A stretch of 64,000 nt of DNA from Streptococcus plurextorum DSM 22810 (GTDB lineage: Bacteria; Bacillota; Bacilli; Lactobacillales; Streptococcaceae). Within the stretch, counting starts at the first letter, position 1, and every line of letters starts with the position of its first letter. The notes below the pieces were generated by a model. It did no database searches. It saw nothing but the letters and a program-made list of their open reading frames with translations, and had not been told where the DNA came from. Below, one piece after another: positions 10,929 through 20,412 of the stretch. The DNA lies in the NCBI RefSeq assembly GCF_000423745.1, contig NZ_AUIO01000001.1:124001-188000 (forward strand). The letters are read 5' to 3'. A program made the position numbers and the translations under genes.

Positions 10929-11595
10929 TCAAACGGTTTTCGTATTTTTTCAAAATGGCTGTCAAAATCGTTGTCAACATTAAATAATAAAGGGCCGCAA
11001 AAAGCTTTGGTTCAAAAGGCAAATACAGCGTACTTTGAACCGTTGTTGCAGCATTCCAAAGCTCCATGACACCGATAGCCTGAAGGAGTGAACTATCTTT
11101 GACAATAGTGATAAATTCATTTCCGAGAGCTGGTAAAATGTTCTTTAGAGCTTGTGGCATAATCACGTAACGATAAGCATTGATCGGTTTAATCCCTAAA
11201 GAATAAGCCGCCTCTAGTTGCCCCTTAGGAACAGACTCTATCCCTGCTCTGATGGACTCAGAAATATAAGCTCCGCTGTTTAAAGAAATCACCAAAATCC
11301 CAGGAACCAGGCGAGACAAATCCATATCCAATATCCCAAAAGGAATAATCGGGAGGTTGCCAAAGTTCATCCAGGCATAGGCCAAAATAATCTGAACCAC
11401 CATAGGCGTTCCTCGGAAAATCCAGACATAAAAGGAAACTAACCAATCCAAGATTCTGATTTTACTCCGCTTTGCAAATACAATTAAAACACCAATGATC
11501 GAGCCTAAAAAGACAACGCAGGTCGAAATAATAATCGTTACCAACACACCGTAGTTAAAATAAGCCCAGTAATTTTCTAAAAATGAAAAATCCAT
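10915..11595 (-). CDS. Polar amino-acid ABC importer permease
   Basis: The 226-aa inner-membrane protein is of the HisM/GlnP type with about five membrane helices and the EAA-loop region ([16 protein letters not shown]). ATG 11595 is preceded by AAGGAG; an in-frame ATG at 11610 overlaps that site and is rejected. It is the first gene of a two-gene operon with the ATPase. Confidence 0.9.
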   Translation of the reverse strand: MDFSFLENYWAYFNYGVLVTIIISTCVVFLGSIIGVLIVFAKRSKIRILDWLVSFYVWIFRGTPMVVQIILAYAWMNFGNLPIIPFGILDMDLSRLVPGILVISLNSGAYISESIRAGIESVPKGQLEAAYSLGIKPINAYRYVIMPQALKNILPALGNEFITIVKDSSLLQAIGVMELWNAATTVQSTLYLPFEPKLFAALYYLMLTTILTAILKKYENRLNGGK

Positions 11596-11677
11596 AAATA
11601 CTCCTTGCATAATTTTCTATAGTTTATCAAAAAATGAATAAAAATGCAATATTTAAAGCGTAAATTTGAAATTTTAG

Positions 11678-11705
11678 TTGCATTTGCCTTGTTTTTTGAT
11701 AAAAT
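11678..11705 (+). promoter_or_regulatory. Promoter of the GldA-like dehydrogenase gene
   Basis: TTGCAT (11678-11683), a 16-bp spacer and TAAAAT (11700-11705). The AAGGAG ribosome site follows at about 11720 and the ATG is at 11733. Confidence 0.55.
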
Positions 11706-11732
11706 ACCCTAAAAGATGTAAAGGAGAATACC

Positions 11733-12824
11733 ATGGCTACTCAATATTTATCAAACTATAGCTACGGCGATGATTGCTTTGCCCAACTGCCTCTTCTGCT
11801 CAAGAAATATGGTGCTAAGTCTGTTGTTTTATTAGGAGGAAAAACCGCTCTTTCTGTAGCTGAAGGAGCCGTCCGTGACAGTTTCAAAGACTCTGACATT
11901 AAGATAACAGGAGTTTTTATTTATGGTAAGGCTGCGACACAGGCTAATATAGACCGATTAGTAGCTCTCACAGAGGTTCAAAGTGCGGATGTGATTCTAG
12001 CATTTGGAGGCGGCCAAGCTTTAGACATCTGTAAGATGGTGGCACATCTCTTGGAGAAGACTCTTATCACCGTTCCGACGATTGCATCTACCTGTGCTGC
12101 GGGGACTGCCATCGCTATTATTTATAAAGAAGACCACTCTCTTGATTACTATGGTTTTCCTAAAGCAGCTTCGCACATGCTGATTCCAACAAACATTATC
12201 GCCCAAGCTCCTTCTAAGTACCTCTGGGCCGGTATCGGTGATGGGATTTCAAAAGGTCCAGAAGTGGAGAGAGCTACCAAAGAAGCCTTAAAACGAGGGG
12301 TGACACTTCCACACGCTGCCCAATTAGGACTGGCTGTTGCCAAATCTTCATTACCTCCTTTTTACCAACATGGTTTAAAAGCCATGCAGGATACCCAAAA
12401 TGGCCAATCAAGTTCTGCTATTGAAGAAATTGTTTTAGCCATTATTGTCTCGACTGGTTACGCCTCCAATCTTGTCAATCAAGAACATTTTGACTACACT
12501 GCCTGTCACGCGCACGCTTTCTACAATGGGACAACTGCTATCGCGCGTGAGGGAGAGTATTTGCATGGATCTATTGTCGCCTTTGGTGTCATGGTTCTCC
12601 ACGCTTACTTTAAAGAAATGGCAGAGCTTGAACAGGTTGCTCGCTTTAATAAATGTTTAGAGCTCCCGACGACTCTAGCTGACATCGGCCTTACAAAATC
12701 AGACATTCCTGTTATCGTCGCTAAGGCCTTGACTACCAACGAGTGCAAAAACACGCCGTTTGACGAAAACCGCTTTGCTGAAGCTATCCTTGAAGCGGAT
12801 GAATTTGGGAGAAATATCGAATAA
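11733..12824 (+). CDS. Iron-containing/GldA-like alcohol dehydrogenase family protein
   Basis: The 363-aa protein has the dehydroquinate-synthase-like/glycerol dehydrogenase fold: an NAD-binding segment with AFGGGQALDICKMV, TVPTIASTCAAGTA, and metal-ligand candidates in GIGDGISKGPE (Asp) and in the HAHAF and HGSIVAFG His motifs. Such enzymes oxidise polyols or short alcohols; the substrate is unknown here. It is monocistronic, transcribed opposite to its neighbours, and closed by a strong bidirectional terminator. Confidence 0.82.
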   Translation: MATQYLSNYSYGDDCFAQLPLLLKKYGAKSVVLLGGKTALSVAEGAVRDSFKDSDIKITGVFIYGKAATQANIDRLVALTEVQSADVILAFGGGQALDICKMVAHLLEKTLITVPTIASTCAAGTAIAIIYKEDHSLDYYGFPKAASHMLIPTNIIAQAPSKYLWAGIGDGISKGPEVERATKEALKRGVTLPHAAQLGLAVAKSSLPPFYQHGLKAMQDTQNGQSSSAIEEIVLAIIVSTGYASNLVNQEHFDYTACHAHAFYNGTTAIAREGEYLHGSIVAFGVMVLHAYFKEMAELEQVARFNKCLELPTTLADIGLTKSDIPVIVAKALTTNECKNTPFDENRFAEAILEADEFGRNIE

Positions 12825-12947
12825 GACAGAAATGTATACACATTTCAAAACAACTGCTCCCAGTATCATCTTTCAAAAAATATCATCACATTGAGAACCC
12901 AATAGTGGTACAAATTGTCGAACTTTTAAAAACGATATTATCTAGAC

Positions 12948-12990
12948 AAAAACACTCTGGAGACTAGCCGCTAGTTTCCAGAGTGTTTAT
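12948..12990. terminator. Bidirectional intrinsic terminator
   Basis: AAACACTCTGGA and TTCCAGAGTGTTT form a perfect arm pair around an inner GACTAGCCGCTAGT stem. It separates the convergent dehydrogenase and DUF1797 genes. 12825-12947 holds nothing else recognisable. Confidence 0.9.
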
Positions 12991-13032
12991 TTGTTTATTA
13001 AATTAAATCTATGATTCAATTCTTCTTATACA

Positions 13033-13263
13033 TTAATAAAGCAAATCGTAGATTTCCATCGCGATTAAGTCAATGCTATCAAAGCTGTATGACTCACGTG
13101 CAGCCACATCGCGAAGAGTGAAGACTGGCCCATTTTCAGGATCGTTAGAAAAAGCCACCTCTGCTACTACAACACCCTCACGTTCAAAATTACGCTTTAG
13201 AGTACCGCCATCCGCCGCCATCATTTCAAGACGGTTAATAATTCTTACTAAATGTGATTCCAT
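13033..13263 (-). CDS. DUF1797 (YkuJ-like) protein
   Basis: A 76-aa cytoplasmic protein ending FDSIDLIAMEIYDLLY, very like the C-terminus of Bacillus YkuJ (DUF1797), a conserved small protein of unknown role. AGGAG precedes the ATG. It is monocistronic and divergent from clpE, so the CIRCE/CtsR region lies just upstream of it too. Confidence 0.8.
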   Translation of the reverse strand: MESHLVRIINRLEMMAADGGTLKRNFEREGVVVAEVAFSNDPENGPVFTLRDVAARESYSFDSIDLIAMEIYDLLY

Positions 13264-13380
13264 ATTAAAACTCCTAATTCTTTTTGTCGTCCCTACTATT
13301 CTATCATAAAAGTGTGGAAAATCACAAATAATTCTGTCTCTAGCTAAAAATTGTTTGCTCTATGAGTGGCTTCACATATT

Positions 13381-13407
13381 TTAGCACTCTATTTGAAAGA
13401 GTGCTAA
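13381..13407. promoter_or_regulatory. CIRCE element (HrcA operator)
   Basis: TTAGCACTC - 9 nt - GAGTGCTAA is a perfect 9-9-9 CIRCE inverted repeat, the HrcA binding site normally found at groESL and hrcA-grpE-dnaK. Here it lies 17 bp upstream of the clpE -35 box. Confidence 0.9.
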
Positions 13408-13424
13408 ATTTTAACACTTTTTAC

Positions 13425-13452
13425 TTGAAATGTTCCCTTATCATGCTATAAT
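13425..13452 (+). promoter_or_regulatory. SigA promoter of clpE
   Basis: TTGAAA (13425-13430), a 16-bp spacer, and TATAAT (13447-13452) with a TGC extension. Transcription would start near 13459, immediately before the CtsR box. Confidence 0.8.
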
Positions 13453-13467
13453 ATAGGCATAAAGAGA

Positions 13468-13484
13468 TTTGACCATATTTGACC
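13468..13484. promoter_or_regulatory. CtsR operator
   Basis: TTTGACC-ATA-TTTGACC is the perfect heptad direct repeat recognised by CtsR (reverse complement GGTCAAA-3-GGTCAAA). It sits at the start of the clpE leader, where bound repressor would block transcription. Confidence 0.92.
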
Positions 13485-13532
13485 ATTTATCATTTAGTCA
13501 CATCGCTCAAAAGAAAGGACAGGTATTTGCTT

Positions 13533-15791
13533 ATGCTATGTCAAAACTGTAATCTAAATGAAGCTAGCATTCATCTTTACACCAATGTGAATGGCAAACA
13601 AAAACAAGTTGATCTTTGCCAGCATTGCTATAAAGTCATGAAATCAGGTAGCGGTGAAGCCGATATGTTTCTTCACGGAGGATTAAATCCCTTCCTTGAT
13701 GATTTCTTTGGTGATTTAAACAACTTCCGCGCCTTTAATAACGATCTTCCAAATGCACCTAAAGCTCAATCTGGTGGAAATGGCGGAGCTGGAAATGGAG
13801 GCAATGGCAATCGTCGCCCGAATCCTCAGCGTCAACAAGCACCTCAACAACCAAAAGGGCTCTTGGAAGAATTCGGAATCAATGTGACAGATATTGCGCG
13901 TCGTGGTGATATTGATCCTGTTATTGGAAGAGACGAAGAAATTATTCGTGTCATTGAAATCCTCAATCGTCGCACTAAAAATAACCCCGTCCTTATCGGA
14001 GAACCCGGCGTCGGTAAGACTGCTGTTGTAGAAGGACTAGCCCAAAAAATTGTCGACGGTAACGTGCCGCAAAAACTTCAAGGCAAACAGGTTATCCGTT
14101 TAGATGTGGTCAGTCTGGTTCAAGGAACAGGTATCCGTGGTCAGTTTGAAGAGCGCATGCAAAAACTCATGGATGAAATTCGCCAGAGACAAGATGTTAT
14201 TCTCTTTATCGACGAAATCCATGAAATTGTTGGAGCAGGTGGCACTAGTGATGGCAGCATGGACGCAGGAAATATTTTAAAACCTGCATTAGCTCGTGGC
14301 GAACTGCAACTGGTCGGAGCTACCACTCTTAACGAATATCGCATCATCGAAAAAGATGCTGCATTGGAGCGCCGTATGCAGCCTGTTAAGGTAGATGAAC
14401 CAAGCGTAGAGGAAACCATTACCATCTTACAAGGGATTCAAAACAAGTATCAGGACTACCATCATGTCAAATACACTGACGAGGCTATCATTGCTGCCGC
14501 TGTTTTGTCAAACCGTTATATTCAAGACCGCTTCTTACCTGATAAGGCCATTGACCTTCTGGATGAAGCTGGTTCTAAGATGAACTTAACCTTGAATTTT
14601 GTTGATCCTAAAGACATTGATAAACGCTTAATCGAAGCTGAAAATCTCAAAACGCAAGCGACGCGTGATGAAGACTTTGAAAAAGCTGCTTACTTCCGAG
14701 ACCAAATTGCTAAGCTCAAAGAGATGCAAAATCAAACTGTTTCTCAACAAGACGTTCCCCTCATTACTGAAAAGCATATCGAGGCCATCGTTGAGCAAAA
14801 AACCAATATTCCTGTTGGGGATTTAAAGGAAAAAGAACAAACGCAATTGATTAACTTAGCTGATGACCTCAAATCTCACGTCATCGGTCAAGATGATGCT
14901 GTTGATAAAATTGCTAAAGCTATCCGTCGTAACCGTGTCGGACTTGGATCTCCAAACCGCCCAATAGGGTCCTTCCTCTTTGTCGGACCTACTGGAGTTG
15001 GTAAAACCGAATTGTCCAAACAATTAGCTATTGAACTCTTCGGTTCAGCTGAGAGCATGATTCGTTTTGACATGTCGGAATATATGGAAAAACATGCGGT
15101 TGCTAAACTTGTAGGTGCTCCTCCAGGCTATGTCGGCTACGAGGAAGCCGGTCAATTGACTGAAAAAGTCCGTCGTAATCCATATTCACTCATCTTGCTA
15201 GATGAGGTTGAAAAAGCCCACCCTGACGTCATGCACATGTTCCTCCAAGTCTTAGACGACGGTCGCTTGACAGATGGACAAGGGCGCACCGTGAGCTTTA
15301 AGGATACCATTATCATCATGACCTCAAATGCTGGTACTGGTAAGGTTGAGGCAAGTGTCGGCTTTGGCGCTGCCCGTGAAGGACGTACCAATTCCGTCCT
15401 TAATCAGTTAGGTGATTTCTTCAGTCCTGAATTTATGAATCGCTTTGATGGTATCATCGAATTCCATTCTCTCAGCAAGGAAAATCTTCTCACCATTGTC
15501 GATCTCATGTTGGAAAACGTCAACAAGCGTCTCTCAAGTCGTGACATTCATCTAACCGTCACAGACAAAGTTAAAGAAAAATTAGTTGATTTGGGCTACG
15601 ATCCAAAAATGGGAGCCCGTCCACTTCGTAGAACCATTCAGGATTACATTGAAGATGCCATTACCGACTTCTACCTTGATAATCCTACCGAAAAGGACTT
15701 GAAAGCTGTGATGAGCTCAAATGGTAAAATCATCATCAAATCAGCTTCCAAACCTAGCGATGTTACCGTTTCCGTTGACATCACAGACTAA
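13533..15791 (+). CDS. clpE: ATP-dependent Clp protease ATPase subunit ClpE
   Basis: The 752-aa HSP100 unfoldase begins with a ClpE-type zinc finger (Cys3/6 and Cys29/32), a Gly/Asn-rich linker (NGGAGNGGNGN), then AAA1 (GEPGVGKT), a UVR-like segment ([18 protein letters not shown]), and AAA2 (GPTGVGKT) with a C-terminal D2-small domain. With ClpP it removes misfolded proteins after heat shock. ATG 13533 follows AAGAAAGGA; the upstream in-frame ATG overlaps the CtsR operator and is rejected. Regulation by CtsR and possibly HrcA is visible in the promoter. Confidence 0.96.
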   Translation: MLCQNCNLNEASIHLYTNVNGKQKQVDLCQHCYKVMKSGSGEADMFLHGGLNPFLDDFFGDLNNFRAFNNDLPNAPKAQSGGNGGAGNGGNGNRRPNPQRQQAPQQPKGLLEEFGINVTDIARRGDIDPVIGRDEEIIRVIEILNRRTKNNPVLIGEPGVGKTAVVEGLAQKIVDGNVPQKLQGKQVIRLDVVSLVQGTGIRGQFEERMQKLMDEIRQRQDVILFIDEIHEIVGAGGTSDGSMDAGNILKPALARGELQLVGATTLNEYRIIEKDAALERRMQPVKVDEPSVEETITILQGIQNKYQDYHHVKYTDEAIIAAAVLSNRYIQDRFLPDKAIDLLDEAGSKMNLTLNFVDPKDIDKRLIEAENLKTQATRDEDFEKAAYFRDQIAKLKEMQNQTVSQQDVPLITEKHIEAIVEQKTNIPVGDLKEKEQTQLINLADDLKSHVIGQDDAVDKIAKAIRRNRVGLGSPNRPIGSFLFVGPTGVGKTELSKQLAIELFGSAESMIRFDMSEYMEKHAVAKLVGAPPGYVGYEEAGQLTEKVRRNPYSLILLDEVEKAHPDVMHMFLQVLDDGRLTDGQGRTVSFKDTIIIMTSNAGTGKVEASVGFGAAREGRTNSVLNQLGDFFSPEFMNRFDGIIEFHSLSKENLLTIVDLMLENVNKRLSSRDIHLTVTDKVKEKLVDLGYDPKMGARPLRRTIQDYIEDAITDFYLDNPTEKDLKAVMSSNGKIIIKSASKPSDVTVSVDITD

Positions 15792-15840
15792 TAATATAGA
15801 CTAGGCAAAAATTCCCTATCCGATTAAAATTTTAACAAGC

Positions 15841-15892
15841 AAAAACAGCTTAGAATCAACGTTCCTGATAACGCAATTCTAAGCTGTTTTCT
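15841..15892. terminator. Bidirectional terminator between clpE and the two-component operon
   Basis: AAAACAGCTTAGAAT (15842-15856) pairs with ATTCTAAGCTGTTTT (15876-15890), a 15-bp perfect stem between convergent genes. Confidence 0.9.
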
Positions 15893-15919
15893 ATTTCTAA
15901 GACTTTTCACCCAGCCTCT

Positions 15920-16516
15920 TCATATCCAACCTTTCTCGTTAGCTACATGAACAGCCTCGGTACGATTGGTTACACCCAGTTTTGTCATAAGACTTGTCAC
16001 ATAGTTCCTAACTGTTCCATCGGATAGATAAAGCTGACTAGCGATGTCTTTATTGCTCAGCCCTTTGGCAATTAATTCTAAAACTTCACGCTCACGTTGA
16101 CTCAGTGGATGGGTCTCTACCGTCAAATCTTCTACCAATTCTGGCGAATATTCCCTTCCGCCAGCTAAGACGGTTTGTAGGGTTGACATGAGTTCTGCGA
16201 TGGAGCGGTCTTTTAAGACATAAGCATCGACATGGCTTGCCAGAGCTCGTTTGAAATAACCTGTACGCCTAAAGGTAGTCACGATAACGACCTTGACATC
16301 CAGATGAAGGCGTACCCACTCCAGCACCTCTAAGCCTGACATTTCTGGCATTTCCACGTCTAGAATAGCCACATCAATCGTTTCCTTTTGTAAAATAGCT
16401 TGCGCTTCCTTGCCATTGCTCGCCTGAAAGACAGCTTCCACGTCTTCTTCCATGAGCAAAAGTTGACACATGGCACTTCGCAACATGGCTTGATCTTCTG
16501 CCACTAATAACTTCAT
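15920..16516 (-). CDS. NarL/LuxR-family response regulator (DesR-like)
   Basis: The 198-aa regulator has a receiver domain with acidic pocket ED (7-8), phospho-acceptor Asp53 in [12 protein letters not shown], switch Thr and Lys102 region (YVLKDRS), and a LuxR-type HTH ([25 protein letters not shown], about 133-198). Its ATG overlaps the kinase stop by 4 nt. The set with a HisKA_3 kinase and an ABC efflux pair resembles Bacillus DesKR/YvfTU modules that sense membrane or envelope state. It is the last gene of a five-gene operon headed by a 59-aa membrane protein. Confidence 0.88.
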   Translation of the reverse strand: MKLLVAEDQAMLRSAMCQLLLMEEDVEAVFQASNGKEAQAILQKETIDVAILDVEMPEMSGLEVLEWVRLHLDVKVVIVTTFRRTGYFKRALASHVDAYVLKDRSIAELMSTLQTVLAGGREYSPELVEDLTVETHPLSQREREVLELIAKGLSNKDIASQLYLSDGTVRNYVTSLMTKLGVTNRTEAVHVANEKGWI

Positions 16517-17601
16517 AGCTGACCTCCTTCTTCCAAAAGCACCTGAATTTGAGTAGGATTTTGCCGAGATAAGATGACAACTTCTCCCTTGACCAATTGC
16601 AAACGGTCTCTGATAGAGTGTAACTCTTCTCCTGTCAACCGCTCAAAACCACGCCCGTCATCAGAAACCTCAATAATCACTTTTTTCTGACGGTAAATCT
16701 TAATCTGACAATTTTTAGCTGCTGCGTGCTTGACGATATTGGTCGTTAATTCACGTAAAATCATGGTCATGGTTGACTGCATGACTGGCGAAAGGGTAGA
16801 CAGGTCCAATTGATTATCCAAAGACAGTTGGATGTCTGATAAGGCAAACATTTCCCTGATATTGTCTAGTTCTTCCATCACGGTACGGTATTTGAGGTTA
16901 TTGATCAACTGTCTGACGTTGGTCATGGCATCTGTGCTGATGGCATTTAACTCTTTTAATTCTGTTCTTACCGCATCAAGATTGTCCTTATCTAATTGCT
17001 TTAGCGCCAGCTCCGTCTTCAGCGACAGCATGGCAAAGGTGTGCCCAAGGGTATCGTGCAAATCTCGTCCAATTCGATTGCGTTCATTTTCCGCAGACAA
17101 GAGGTTAATCTGCTGATTTTTCTCCATGATTAGACGTCGTTGCTCCTCATCTTCCAGCTCTTTTTTCCAAAAAAACATCATACTGAGATTGATGATGGGC
17201 ACCAGCACTGACATGATTTGGGAGCCAATATCTTTTGCATACAAGATAGCTGTAATCACCATAAAAAGCATGGCAGATAGGTAAGTCAACATCCGAAAAG
17301 ATAGCAGGCGATCACCGAATCGAAAAACGATAGGACTGGCAAAATAAAAGAAAAACCACATCATGCCACCATTGACAAAGATGGTCATATAAACCACATA
17401 GATTAGCATGTAAAGCCAGACCAGATTGATCCAAAAACTCACCTTAGCATGCGTGACATAGAGATAGCCCAGTGTAAACAGCAAGGTCAACCAAATAGTC
17501 CAGCTAGGATAATCAAAAACAACAATCCCTAAAAGAGGAAAGATCAGAAAAATCATAGGAACATAATAAAGCGGGTGCTGCCACTTGATTTTTTGAAACA
17601 T
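16513..17601 (-). CDS. Sensor histidine kinase, HisKA_3 (DesK-like)
   Basis: The 362-aa kinase has about five N-terminal membrane helices (residues 12-145) with almost no extracellular loop, a HisKA_3 dimerisation domain with phospho-acceptor His182 in [11 protein letters not shown], and an HATPase domain ([16 protein letters not shown]-box, DDGRGF G-box). The short loops suggest that it senses the membrane itself or the adjacent ABC transporter. ATG overlaps the permease stop by one base. Confidence 0.88.
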   Translation of the reverse strand: MFQKIKWQHPLYYVPMIFLIFPLLGIVVFDYPSWTIWLTLLFTLGYLYVTHAKVSFWINLVWLYMLIYVVYMTIFVNGGMMWFFFYFASPIVFRFGDRLLSFRMLTYLSAMLFMVITAILYAKDIGSQIMSVLVPIINLSMMFFWKKELEDEEQRRLIMEKNQQINLLSAENERNRIGRDLHDTLGHTFAMLSLKTELALKQLDKDNLDAVRTELKELNAISTDAMTNVRQLINNLKYRTVMEELDNIREMFALSDIQLSLDNQLDLSTLSPVMQSTMTMILRELTTNIVKHAAAKNCQIKIYRQKKVIIEVSDDGRGFERLTGEELHSIRDRLQLVKGEVVILSRQNPTQIQVLLEEGGQL

Positions 17602-18344
17602 TAGTTAACGTCCATTCTTTTTTTGATCAGAGCTGTGAGCCCTAAAAATATTATGGCATATCCTACCAAAATTGCAAGGGATTGCCAAGAAAATTTCCCA
17701 TCATAGTAAGAGGTCAAAAGCCTTAAGACATGGTGGGTCGGAGTGACTTTTGTCACCCTCTGAAGCCAGTCTGGAAAAGATTCCATCGGATACCAGAGCC
17801 CACCAAGCATGGCTAGGCCCATATAAGCGATATTGCCCACCAGAGAAAGGGTTTCTTGGGACTTAATCAGACTAATCAAGATTCCCAAAGGTAACAAGAG
17901 GCTCGCTCCTAGTAGGATCAATACAACAGACATGAGCCAGTCACCAAGAGACATGCTGATTCCCTTCACCAGATAGCCCACAAGGAAAACCACCAGAATA
18001 GATAAACCAAAATTGATAAGAAGGCGGAGCATCTTTGCCAGGTAATATTGCCACATAGGCAACGGAGAATGCTCTAGCCCTCTAAGACGATTGCCAATCC
18101 TATCTGCTTGAAGAGTGTAAGGCAAATTGTAAAGCACCAGACTCAATACCGAAGAAATGGTCATCATCATAAGGACTTGTTTAAAAATAACATTTTGAAT
18201 CTCCTGACTATAATCACTGACATCATAAGTAGCTGAAAACAGTAGGAAAAAGGCCACCGGAATACCCAATGCTAATATCATAGATTGCCAATTTCTAAGA
18301 GCTAAGAGCCACTCCTGACACCAAATCGCTTTAAAAGTTTTCAT
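17601..18344 (-). CDS. ABC-2 type efflux permease
   Basis: The 247-aa membrane protein has six predicted helices and ABC2_membrane features (AKMLRLLINFGLSI, and GGLWYPMESFPDWLQ, a motif typical of drug/lipid exporters). ATG 18344 lies 8 nt after GAGAGGAG; a GTG at 18353 overlaps that site. It partners the ATPase encoded just upstream. Confidence 0.85.
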   Translation of the reverse strand: MKTFKAIWCQEWLLALRNWQSMILALGIPVAFFLLFSATYDVSDYSQEIQNVIFKQVLMMMTISSVLSLVLYNLPYTLQADRIGNRLRGLEHSPLPMWQYYLAKMLRLLINFGLSILVVFLVGYLVKGISMSLGDWLMSVVLILLGASLLLPLGILISLIKSQETLSLVGNIAYMGLAMLGGLWYPMESFPDWLQRVTKVTPTHHVLRLLTSYYDGKFSWQSLAILVGYAIIFLGLTALIKKRMDVN

Positions 18345-18349
18345 CACAC

Positions 18350-19231
18350 TCACTCCTCTCCTGCTTCTGCGAAAATACTATTCAAAAGTGTCCGATTAGT
18401 CACTTCAACCTCATCTATACTGAGACCAGCTGCCTGCAAGTCCTGCCAAACTAGCTCCGCCTCGCGCGTCGCAAAGGACACACGATCTAGCCCCTCCTCA
18501 TAGTCATAGACTTGTGAGCGGTCAATGGCAGTGCTGAAAAGTTTCGGTAGGGTAAAACACTTTTCCCTATCTTCTCTTCGCATGGCGTAAGGGGTCGTAT
18601 CGCGCAGCAATTTCCCACGGTGCAAGACCAAAATGCGATCTGCCGTATGCTCCACCTCCTCAATATAATGTGAGGAATAGATGATAGTCTTTCCAGCCAA
18701 CTTCAAATCAGCGATAATCTCCCAAAACCGCTTACGGGTAGTAGTGTCCATACCAGAGGTCGGCTCATCTAAAATGAGAATATCTGGCTGACCAATTAAA
18801 AGTTGCACAAAGGCTAAGAGCCTGCGTTGTCCACCTGATAATTTTTCAGCAAACTGCTCTTTTTGCTCCTTTGAAAATCTTAAGATAGCATCAATTGCCT
18901 TATCCGACAAAGGATTTTTGTAAATAGCCTTTTGAAAATCCAACAACTCTTGTACCCGTAAGCCCGTCTCTGTTAGATTATCCTGAAAAAGTACCGCAAC
19001 TTTTTCTTTCAAGAGGCTTGCATCAGGCTTTTTATCTAAAACCGTAATAAGCCCTGCACTGGCTTTTAAATCTCCCAAGAGACAATTCATCAAGGTCGTC
19101 TTACCAGCACCGTTTGGCCCAATCAAGGCCAGACAGTCACCCGCATGCACCTCAAAAGAAATGTCGTGTAGAATGTCTTTTTTCTTGATAGACTTGCTCA
19201 AGCCCTTGACTGAAATCACCGCTTTCCTCAT
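18350..19231 (-). CDS. ABC exporter ATP-binding protein
   Basis: The 293-aa ATPase has Walker A GPNGAGKTT, signature LSGGQRRL, Walker B ILILDEPTSGMD and H-loop YSSHYIEEVEHTAD, followed by a C-terminal extension found in CcmA/NodI-type drug exporters. Its ATG overlaps the stop of the 59-aa ORF upstream (ATGA), so it is translated by coupling from that small gene; AAAGGAG is also present. Confidence 0.88.
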   Translation of the reverse strand: MRKAVISVKGLSKSIKKKDILHDISFEVHAGDCLALIGPNGAGKTTLMNCLLGDLKASAGLITVLDKKPDASLLKEKVAVLFQDNLTETGLRVQELLDFQKAIYKNPLSDKAIDAILRFSKEQKEQFAEKLSGGQRRLLAFVQLLIGQPDILILDEPTSGMDTTTRKRFWEIIADLKLAGKTIIYSSHYIEEVEHTADRILVLHRGKLLRDTTPYAMRREDREKCFTLPKLFSTAIDRSQVYDYEEGLDRVSFATREAELVWQDLQAAGLSIDEVEVTNRTLLNSIFAEAGEE

Positions 19232-19407
19232 AACTCTTCTCCTTTTTGATAGTAGCTTAGCAGCCCTATAATCAGACTAGCTGGCACTGACCAAGATAGA
19301 TATTGAAACACCTGTCTCACCAAATCATCACTAACAGCTCCAAACAGAATACAGCTAGCATAAATCAGCATAAAACTACTCAAACTCATTTTTAGTGCCT
19401 TTTTCAT
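19228..19407 (-). CDS. 59-aa membrane protein heading the ABC/two-component operon
   Basis: Not previously listed as a gene by length cut-offs, but well supported. ATG 19407 is preceded by GAGGAG at ideal spacing; 59 codons end in TGA overlapping the ATPase start by 4 nt. The peptide starts MKKALKMSLSSFMLIYAS and has two hydrophobic segments (about 9-25 and 40-52) separated by a short charged loop (SDDLVRQ). No family is recognised. Position suggests an accessory subunit or sensor partner of the ABC/kinase module; alternatively it serves only to set translation of the ATPase. Confidence 0.8.
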   Translation of the reverse strand: MKKALKMSLSSFMLIYASCILFGAVSDDLVRQVFQYLSWSVPASLIIGLLSYYQKGEEL

Positions 19408-19474
19408 CGTTATTTCTCCTCATTTCTTATTTACCAGTATTCTATCGCAAAACGAAGAAATGAGTTAGCCCATT

Positions 19475-19505
19475 TTGTCATGACATGATGTGACATTTGT
19501 CATGA
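19475..19505. promoter_or_regulatory. Candidate operator of the LuxR-type regulator
   Basis: TGTCATGACA (19476-19485, perfect palindrome) is followed by TGACA-TT-TGTCA (19491-19502). The repeated TGTCA half-sites lie between the divergent small-protein/TCS operon and the Nudix gene. For the operon the sites are upstream of a TAGAAT -10 (19444-19439), suited to activation; for the Nudix gene they abut TATGAT (19513-19518). Confidence 0.55.
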
Positions 19506-19544
19506 TTTTTGATATGATTATCCTAAGAAAATGAGGTATTTAAC

Positions 19545-20003
19545 ATGACAATTCCAACATTCGGAGAGAAAAAAGAGAATGCGACCTACAAGAATCGCTA
19601 TGGGGTTTACGCCGTTATTCCTGATGAGAAGCAAGAACAGATTATTCTAGTTCAGGCACCAAATGGTGCTTGGTTCTTGCCAGGGGGAGAAATCGAAGCG
19701 GATGAAAACCATTTAGAAGCACTGAACCGCGAACTTTTAGAAGAGCTAGGATTTTCAGCTAAAATCGGGGAATACTATGGCCAAGCTGATGAATACTTTT
19801 ACTCTAGCCACCGCGACACCCACTACTATAACCCTGCCTATATTTATGAAGTGACGCAGTTCACCGCTATTGGAAATCCCTTGGAAGATTTCAATAATCT
19901 GGCTTGGTTTCCTATTGATGAAGCCATTTCAAAACTAAAACGTGGCAGTCATAAATGGGGCGTTGAAGAGTGGCAAAAAAGCCACAAAAAAAGCACTATT
20001 TGA
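19545..20003 (+). CDS. Nudix hydrolase
   Basis: The 152-aa protein has a Nudix box beginning GGEIEADENHLEALN and continuing RELLEELGF, with an N-terminal GVYAVIP strand. Nudix enzymes hydrolyse nucleoside diphosphate derivatives; the substrate is unknown. It is divergent from the two-component operon and shares its regulatory region. An AGCACTA/TAGTGCT inverted repeat lies in the gap after it. Confidence 0.82.
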   Translation: MTIPTFGEKKENATYKNRYGVYAVIPDEKQEQIILVQAPNGAWFLPGGEIEADENHLEALNRELLEELGFSAKIGEYYGQADEYFYSSHRDTHYYNPAYIYEVTQFTAIGNPLEDFNNLAWFPIDEAISKLKRGSHKWGVEEWQKSHKKSTI

Positions 20004-20042
20004 AGGAATTAGTGCTATAATATAGAAAACAGGAGGTTGATG

Positions 20043-20345
20043 ATGCGATTGATAAATACAACAAATAGCCATGCTGAGTTAGTAGTCAACCAGCTTCGTA
20101 ACACAGATGCTACTTTGGTAGAAGTTTATTCTGCTGGAAATACAGATGTCATCTTTACCCAGGCCCCGCGTCACTACGAACTCCTGGTTACTAATAAACA
20201 CCGCGCGATTCAAGACAATGAAATCGAGCAAATTAGAGACTTTTTTCTACGCCGAAAAATTGATGTTAACACGTGCCGTTTAGACTTGATTAAGACGATT
20301 CACACACCTCGTCTGATTGAGATTTCGATTCCAACTAAACAATAA
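20043..20345 (+). CDS. DUF1827 family protein
   Basis: A 100-aa soluble protein (MRLINTTNSHAELVVNQL...) matching the streptococcal/lactococcal DUF1827 family, function unknown. The start at the second ATG (20043) is 6 nt from a perfect AGGAGG; in-frame TTG 20037 and ATG 20040 are too close. A TATAAT (20016-20021) just upstream may give it its own promoter. Confidence 0.75.
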   Translation: MRLINTTNSHAELVVNQLRNTDATLVEVYSAGNTDVIFTQAPRHYELLVTNKHRAIQDNEIEQIRDFFLRRKIDVNTCRLDLIKTIHTPRLIEISIPTKQ

Positions 20346-20381
20346 ACATAAGCTAGGTCTATGGCCTAGCTTATGTCTTTT
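20346..20381. terminator. Intrinsic terminator after DUF1827 gene
   Basis: ACATAAGCTAGG (20346-20357) pairs with CCTAGCTTATGT (20365-20376), a 12-bp perfect stem followed by CTTTTTC. It probably also ends khpA transcripts from the other side. Confidence 0.9.
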
Positions 20382-20412
20382 TCAGAAGACAAAAAATGAT
20401 GCCTCTACAGCA

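Noticed and set aside
19992..20016. AGCACTA/TAGTGCT inverted repeat after the Nudix gene as a terminator
   Set aside because: No T-run follows, and the right arm overlaps the TATAAT of the next gene.
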